This document shows, one piece after another, positions 60,001 to 64,000 of a stretch of 64,000 nucleotides of DNA. Numbering within the stretch: position 1 is the stretch's first letter; each line of letters begins with the position of its first letter. The DNA is taken from positions 20,081,501 through 20,145,500 of the forward strand of contig CATNEN010000039.1 of assembly GCA_950097015.1 (NCBI GenBank), given 5' to 3'. The position numbers and the translations under genes are program-made. Under the pieces are notes generated by a model. That model saw nothing but the letters and a program-made list of their open reading frames with translations, made no database searches and had not been told where the DNA came from. The stretch comes from Macrostomum hystrix. Taxonomy: Eukaryota > Platyhelminthes > Macrostomidae.

Positions 60001-63000
60001 ATGACTTGGAAATTCCTATTCCACTGAAACAATGAATCTATTGAATTCAATAATGTGCCTACATGTGCCTTCGCACTTTCTTTCGATACAGTCTATTTTT
60101 CGTTTTTTAATAAATTTCATCGTTACATCTTCTTTATTATATTTTGTACTCAATGATGAGCACAACACTCACCACAAATCTCCTGAAAAACGCTCACACC
60201 CGCTGCTTGACATACACAGTTGATTACTTGCTGCCTTCTCACAGTAATAGTTCGATTTCTTGTTTCAAGATCACAGGCGCCAACCGATCGGGTTTCGTTA
60301 ACGCATGGTACCTCTCCAGCTCGTGTTGTGGTGTTCACTGGTAAGCAAGTTCGCGTAGCAGAATCAAGCGACTGTCTAGTGCTTACTGTAGTTAGCTCAT
60401 TATTGATGCATTCACTTCGAGTTACCACTGTCGTAGGGCAGCAGCATCTGCGGCTGGTTATTGTGGTATCCAGAACGCAGGCACACGTAGGCTTGTCCAA
60501 GCGTCTCTCTATCGTTGTCACCGTTTCGAAACAGGCGTCAGTGTTGCACTCGGAGACTCTAACTGTGGGCGTACTTGAACAGTTTCTAGTTTCGAACTTT
60601 GTTTCTACAGATGCAATGCATTCTCCGTTGATTAAAGTTTCTAAAGTTCTGGTAAGCTTGATTATTCCGCTACTGCTATCACATTGAGCCGTAAAGTTTG
60701 TAGCTTGCGCACATCTGCACTTCTCAATTCTGCTGCTAATCAGCTGATTGACGCAGGCACAGTTGACAACTTCAGATCTGGTGGTTTCAATTTTGCGTGT
60801 TTCTCCATCGCATGGCGGATCCGTACTGCGAGTTTGGCCATCACATGTCACTAGTTCGTTTCTAATAGATGTCTCAGAATTGCAAGTGTGTGTGGTCTCA
60901 TTGAAAACCTTAGTGACTGTTGTTCGCTGCTTCATATTGTTGTTGACGCAAGCAAAGGTTACAACAGGCGTTGTGTCCAAGCAGCAGCAAGCTCTCGTTC
61001 CTTCTGTCACATTCTTCAATTCACAGCCGCACGTGTGCTTGTTCAAAACATTCAGAACTCGGGTGACACTCTGTTGACAAGTGCTCCGATCGCAAATTCC
61101 AAAAATTACAGGCGTTTCTGGAAGCTGACAGACTAAAATTGTTGAGCAGTGAACTCATTATTAAAACGACTACTTATCGACTACATAAATAAATAAATTG
61201 AAAGATTTAAAATAAGGCAGGTAAATATACCTGTCTTTGGCAGATACTTCAGATCTGAGTTCAAAACGCACTTATAAGAGGACAAAACCATGCGACTGGT
61301 TTCGATGGCCCAAAGACCAGTGGATTGCTGGCACAACCTGCGCGTGCGGACTCCACCCTCGCAGCAGCAGGTTCTGAAGTGATTTGTCTTAATCAGCTGT
61401 TTTTGACACCGACAGCCGACGCTTCGAAATTCCGTCACAAGCTTTCGACTGCGGCACTTGTAACAGCTAGACCAGTGCACTCTTTGCCTGGGCGGGCACT
61501 GAACTCGCTCAGTGTGATAGGTTACATGTCTGCGGCACGACTTAGAACATGTCTTCACTTTCAGTGAGTAAACGACAGTTTTAAGTTTCCAAATATTGTC
61601 ACGCACGCATGTCCGATGTAATTCATGCTTTGGGCATCCTGAAATCAATGTTTTCGTAATCTAGCTTTGCTCAATTCTTTAACGAACAGAATGTGCCAAC
61701 ATATGCAGCAGTAAAACTTAAAAAACTTACCACAGCATCGGCACGATCTACTTTGCACTAAGTGCATCTTGCATTCACAGTTCTGTGGGTTAACTCTCCA
61801 ATGGAAGGTAAGGATCTTCTTAAAGCAAGTATCCGGATTGCAGTCCGTTGAACGAATAACAGCAGCTTTGTTGCACGCTGAAAATGCATTTTTTAACTTG
61901 CAGTCACTCAGAGTCTTAATATTGATAAGAATTAAAAGTTTTTTTTTATAACTTACTGACGCTGAAAGTTTCTTCGGACCTGTCAGCTTTGCAGTCACCA
62001 TTCACCATTCTATAAGAGACGGACTTAACCAATCTTCTGCCGTTCACGCATGTCTTAACGACTCGACGCTTCGGGCAGTAACATTTTTGGTGTCGGCGCT
62101 TCTCATTGACCACAACACATCGGCGCTTATGGGCGTCGAATTTGCGGAAAATTATTTTGGTCACCGCCGTAGTCCGATGCCGGTCGCATGTCTGGCGTTG
62201 CACTTCCACTGGACAATCTAGGAAATCAGTTTAGTACACATCGAAATGAAAATTTTCATGCTTCAAAAAATCTCAAAAACAAATTCTTAAACACGTTATA
62301 AATTCATAATCATAGGTACACTCACGGCAGTTTATCATTCTCTTCTCAATCTTCTTTCGACATTTGCAGCTACGCTTGTCTCTGATGTAGTAAATGCGTT
62401 GGTACTGCATGCGGCCATGGACACAGGGACCATGCTTCATTTGACTGCTGTGACTACAGGCTAGAAAATATTTTTATATGTAGACTTTAGTTATTTGCGG
62501 CTCATGAGAACATTTTCCAACTTCCGACTATTTTATCCGAAAAAGTCGGTGGCGCACACTAACTGTGGGCAGAAAGCCAAGATTCAACTGTTTGTCTTAG
62601 AAGAAGTGGCCACGAGGACTTTAATTTCAGTAATTCTGTGAGTTAACTTTGCGCACAAATTCTATTAAGCCATTGTGGTTGAAAGGCAACTTACGAACTG
62701 GTATGGACTTGCGTACAAGCCTTGCGTGACACGCATCGATCTCTAAGTTCCACTTGTGGACTTGCATTTTGACAATGATGCTGCCGCGACGGTGGTCACA
62801 ATACCGACCGAGCACCTTGGGACTGCGGCAAGAGCATTTTTTGTAAGTAACATGCACCTTGGGCCCGCGGCAGCGGCAGTCCTGCATGCTGTATTCGCGC
62901 CGCTCCAGGCGCTGCTTTCCAGTTACGTGGTCACAAGGCGACCGCTGAATCTGCGGCTGCGGACAGTCTGGCTCCACTCGCTTCTCAGTGGCGACCCAGC

Positions 63001-64000
63001 GGCGCACACAGCTTTCACCGTTGAACTGCCACATCAGACGATAGACCACCAGTTGATTGCTGTGTTTGTCGCAGCGTTTTCTTACACTCAGCCTTTGGCC
63101 TTGATTTCTTTGCTTGCAATCTGTGCATTATTGACAGTAGACTATTGTTAATATAAATGATTTCGCGCTTTAGAGTGCAAGTATGAAATTTTGTGCCGTA
63201 CTCACATCCTGAGCATGATCCGACCACGCGCTTTACATGCTTGGTTCGACAGCGGCACTTTTTCTTTTCTAGCCACTGCATGAAGAGTACGAGCCGGCCA
63301 TTTATGCACTTTTTTACACTTTTCTTTTTTCGAGTGCCTTCACAGTGCGGCGTATCGATTCTGTGCTTCAGCTCGTGCGGCTCGCAATTACCTCTTGCGT
63401 CTCGTTTGAATAATGTCACAACATTAATGAGTTGATTTGCGTGGCAAATGAGCCGCACCACAGGCTGTCGTTCGCACACTGAAGAAGTAATGTGTGAAGA
63501 GATGCATTTATTTGAAAAAATACATTAGACTAATCTGTAAAGAGCTGCCACAATATGTTTATTAACAAGCAATAATGATTTCTAGTGCTTTCTTTCTTTC
63601 TTTTGGCGCGATCACTTACCCTCGCCTTCGCATGGATATCGCTTCTCGTCCACTTTTTTACTGCACTGGCAGTTTTCGTCCGCATGGAAGGTAAGCCGCC
63701 TGATCACAATGACCTGCTCTCCACTCTTGCACAGATCATTGCGCTCCACCTTCGGCTCCGGACAGTCCACTGGCACGCGCCGGATTCGCTTCATTGGCAG
63801 GCAGTGACACGAGTGTACTCGATAGTATTGATGGATGATCACTTGTTCCCCGGTCGCGCCGTCACACCTGACAATCTTCTTTGGTTGAGGGCAGCGCGTC
63901 GGGCACTTTTGACGTTCCTCGCGCCAGACGCAGCGGCAGTGCCTCACTGCTCGCCGTTTCACCACAATAAAGTCACCGTGACGCTCTCGCCTGATGTTGG
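47930..64000 (-). CDS. Giant tandem cysteine-rich protein with PAN-like and ShKT domains, 5' end beyond the window
   Basis: Minus-strand exons, N- to C-terminal: 63620->64000, 63206-63478, 62695-63120, 62326-62460, 61957-62217, 61731-61877, 61231-61638, 60173-61132, 59642-59938, 59026-59571, 58404-58934, 56812-58311, 55919-56711, 55189-55827, 54300-55110, 53838-54177, 53220-53474, 52944-53075, 51735-52832, 51391-51663, 50646-51038, 49200-50564, 48676-49110, 48167-48571, 47930-48042. Phases agree at all 24 junctions, giving about 4,304 residues. The bulk is a tandem module of roughly 85-95 residues with the pattern CxC...CxC or CCCP...C...GxC...C...C...CxC, which I do not recognise. No signal peptide is visible because the start lies off the edge, but the disulfide-type pattern and ShKT ends imply secretion. 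Near the C-terminus are a PAN/apple-like segment and three ShKT-like domains. Function unknown; a matrix, mucus or adhesive protein is possible. Confidence 0.85.
48676..49110 (-). other. Exon with an internal ShKT domain
   Basis: Within this exon CRDHLPKAKCQNIDSVGGCA followed by ISSTARLCPRTCRLC has the ShKT spacing. It is directly followed by another cysteine segment (CDGREFVHRGECN) that resumes the module pattern. Confidence 0.65.
49200..50564 (-). other. Large exon with ShKT-like and PAN/apple-like segments
   Basis: The exon's first half continues the cysteine module with many Thr/Asn residues. Then comes INKLPDWLCADLDRRHRIC, an insertion and LCDKQCNRCDGC, a ShKT-like domain with an extended central loop, and a PAN/apple-like segment (ECLVTDARYPGLSIKKYKGF, NCLQKCKKDLSCRSFDFYLP, QCTLAKVDRNG). 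PAN domains bind proteins or carbohydrates. Both assignments are from motif reading only. Confidence 0.55.
51230..51390 (-). mobile_element. Degenerate short-family SINE in an intron of the giant gene
   Basis: Minus strand retains GGGGAGTTCGAATCTCAGCC (B-box region) and the body matching AGCTG(A/G)GTGAA...TGGGTACCA of the copy at 25975-26165. It explains why this intron (51039-51390) is one of the two longest in the gene. Confidence 0.5.
56812..58311 (-). other. 1.5-kb exon of strongly basic cysteine modules
   Basis: About 500 codons within one exon, unusually rich in Lys, Arg, His and Cys (for example CKRRVVLQQCWMEHCKCRCK and CRCPPPKNHASRCAHGRRRL). Neighbouring exons 58404-58934 and 59026-59571 have the same basic character. 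Exons 60173-61132 and 55189-55827 encode the same cysteine spacing but are Thr/Asn/Glu-rich with many Asn-X-Ser/Thr sequons. Confidence 0.7.

Overview
The window is animal nuclear DNA. It has split genes with GT-AG introns, a nicotinic acetylcholine receptor subunit, WSC and ShKT domain secreted proteins, tRNA-derived SINEs, a Ty3/gypsy remnant and very large amounts of minisatellite DNA. Many introns are short (70-140 bp) and tandem arrays are abundant, which would fit a free-living flatworm or another lophotrochozoan. The species cannot be fixed from the sequence. All exon models below were built by hand from reading frame, splice sites and phase agreement.

Layout. 1-4.5 kb holds three minisatellites and a SINE. 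4.5-14.7 kb (+) is a 12-exon gene for a PLP-dependent class V aminotransferase / cysteine desulfurase-like protein; its introns hold three different tandem arrays, one of them about 4.1 kb. 15.7-17.4 kb has a long CTG/CAG array and a polyglutamine-encoding exon. 17.8-19.1 kb has two more arrays. 19.4-23.4 kb (-) is an alpha-type nicotinic receptor subunit with six exons. 24.1-25.4 kb (-) is a three-exon gene resembling the ZNF608/609/Scribbler N-terminal block. 26.4-42.5 kb carries four paralogues (W1-W4) of a secreted family: signal peptide, zero to two WSC domains, then a conserved C-terminal domain I do not recognise. Between them lie a GC-rich promoter/leader or LTR-like block, a hexanucleotide array open in all frames, and a truncated Ty3/gypsy pol. 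42.9-45.4 kb is a 22-bp minisatellite of over 100 copies. 46.3-47.4 kb has a MITE-like inverted-repeat element and two pairs of direct repeats. 47.9-64.0 kb (-) is one giant gene, open at the right edge. Its 25 visible exons encode about 4,300 residues of an unrecognised tandem cysteine-rich module, ending in a PAN/apple-like region and three ShKT domains.

Biology. The most distinctive content is the extracellular set: the WSC family, which gains and loses whole phase 1-1 exons, and the giant disulfide-rich ShKT protein. Both are predicted secreted proteins. A role in mucus, adhesion, cuticle/tegument matrix or defence is inference only; nothing in the window shows that they act together.
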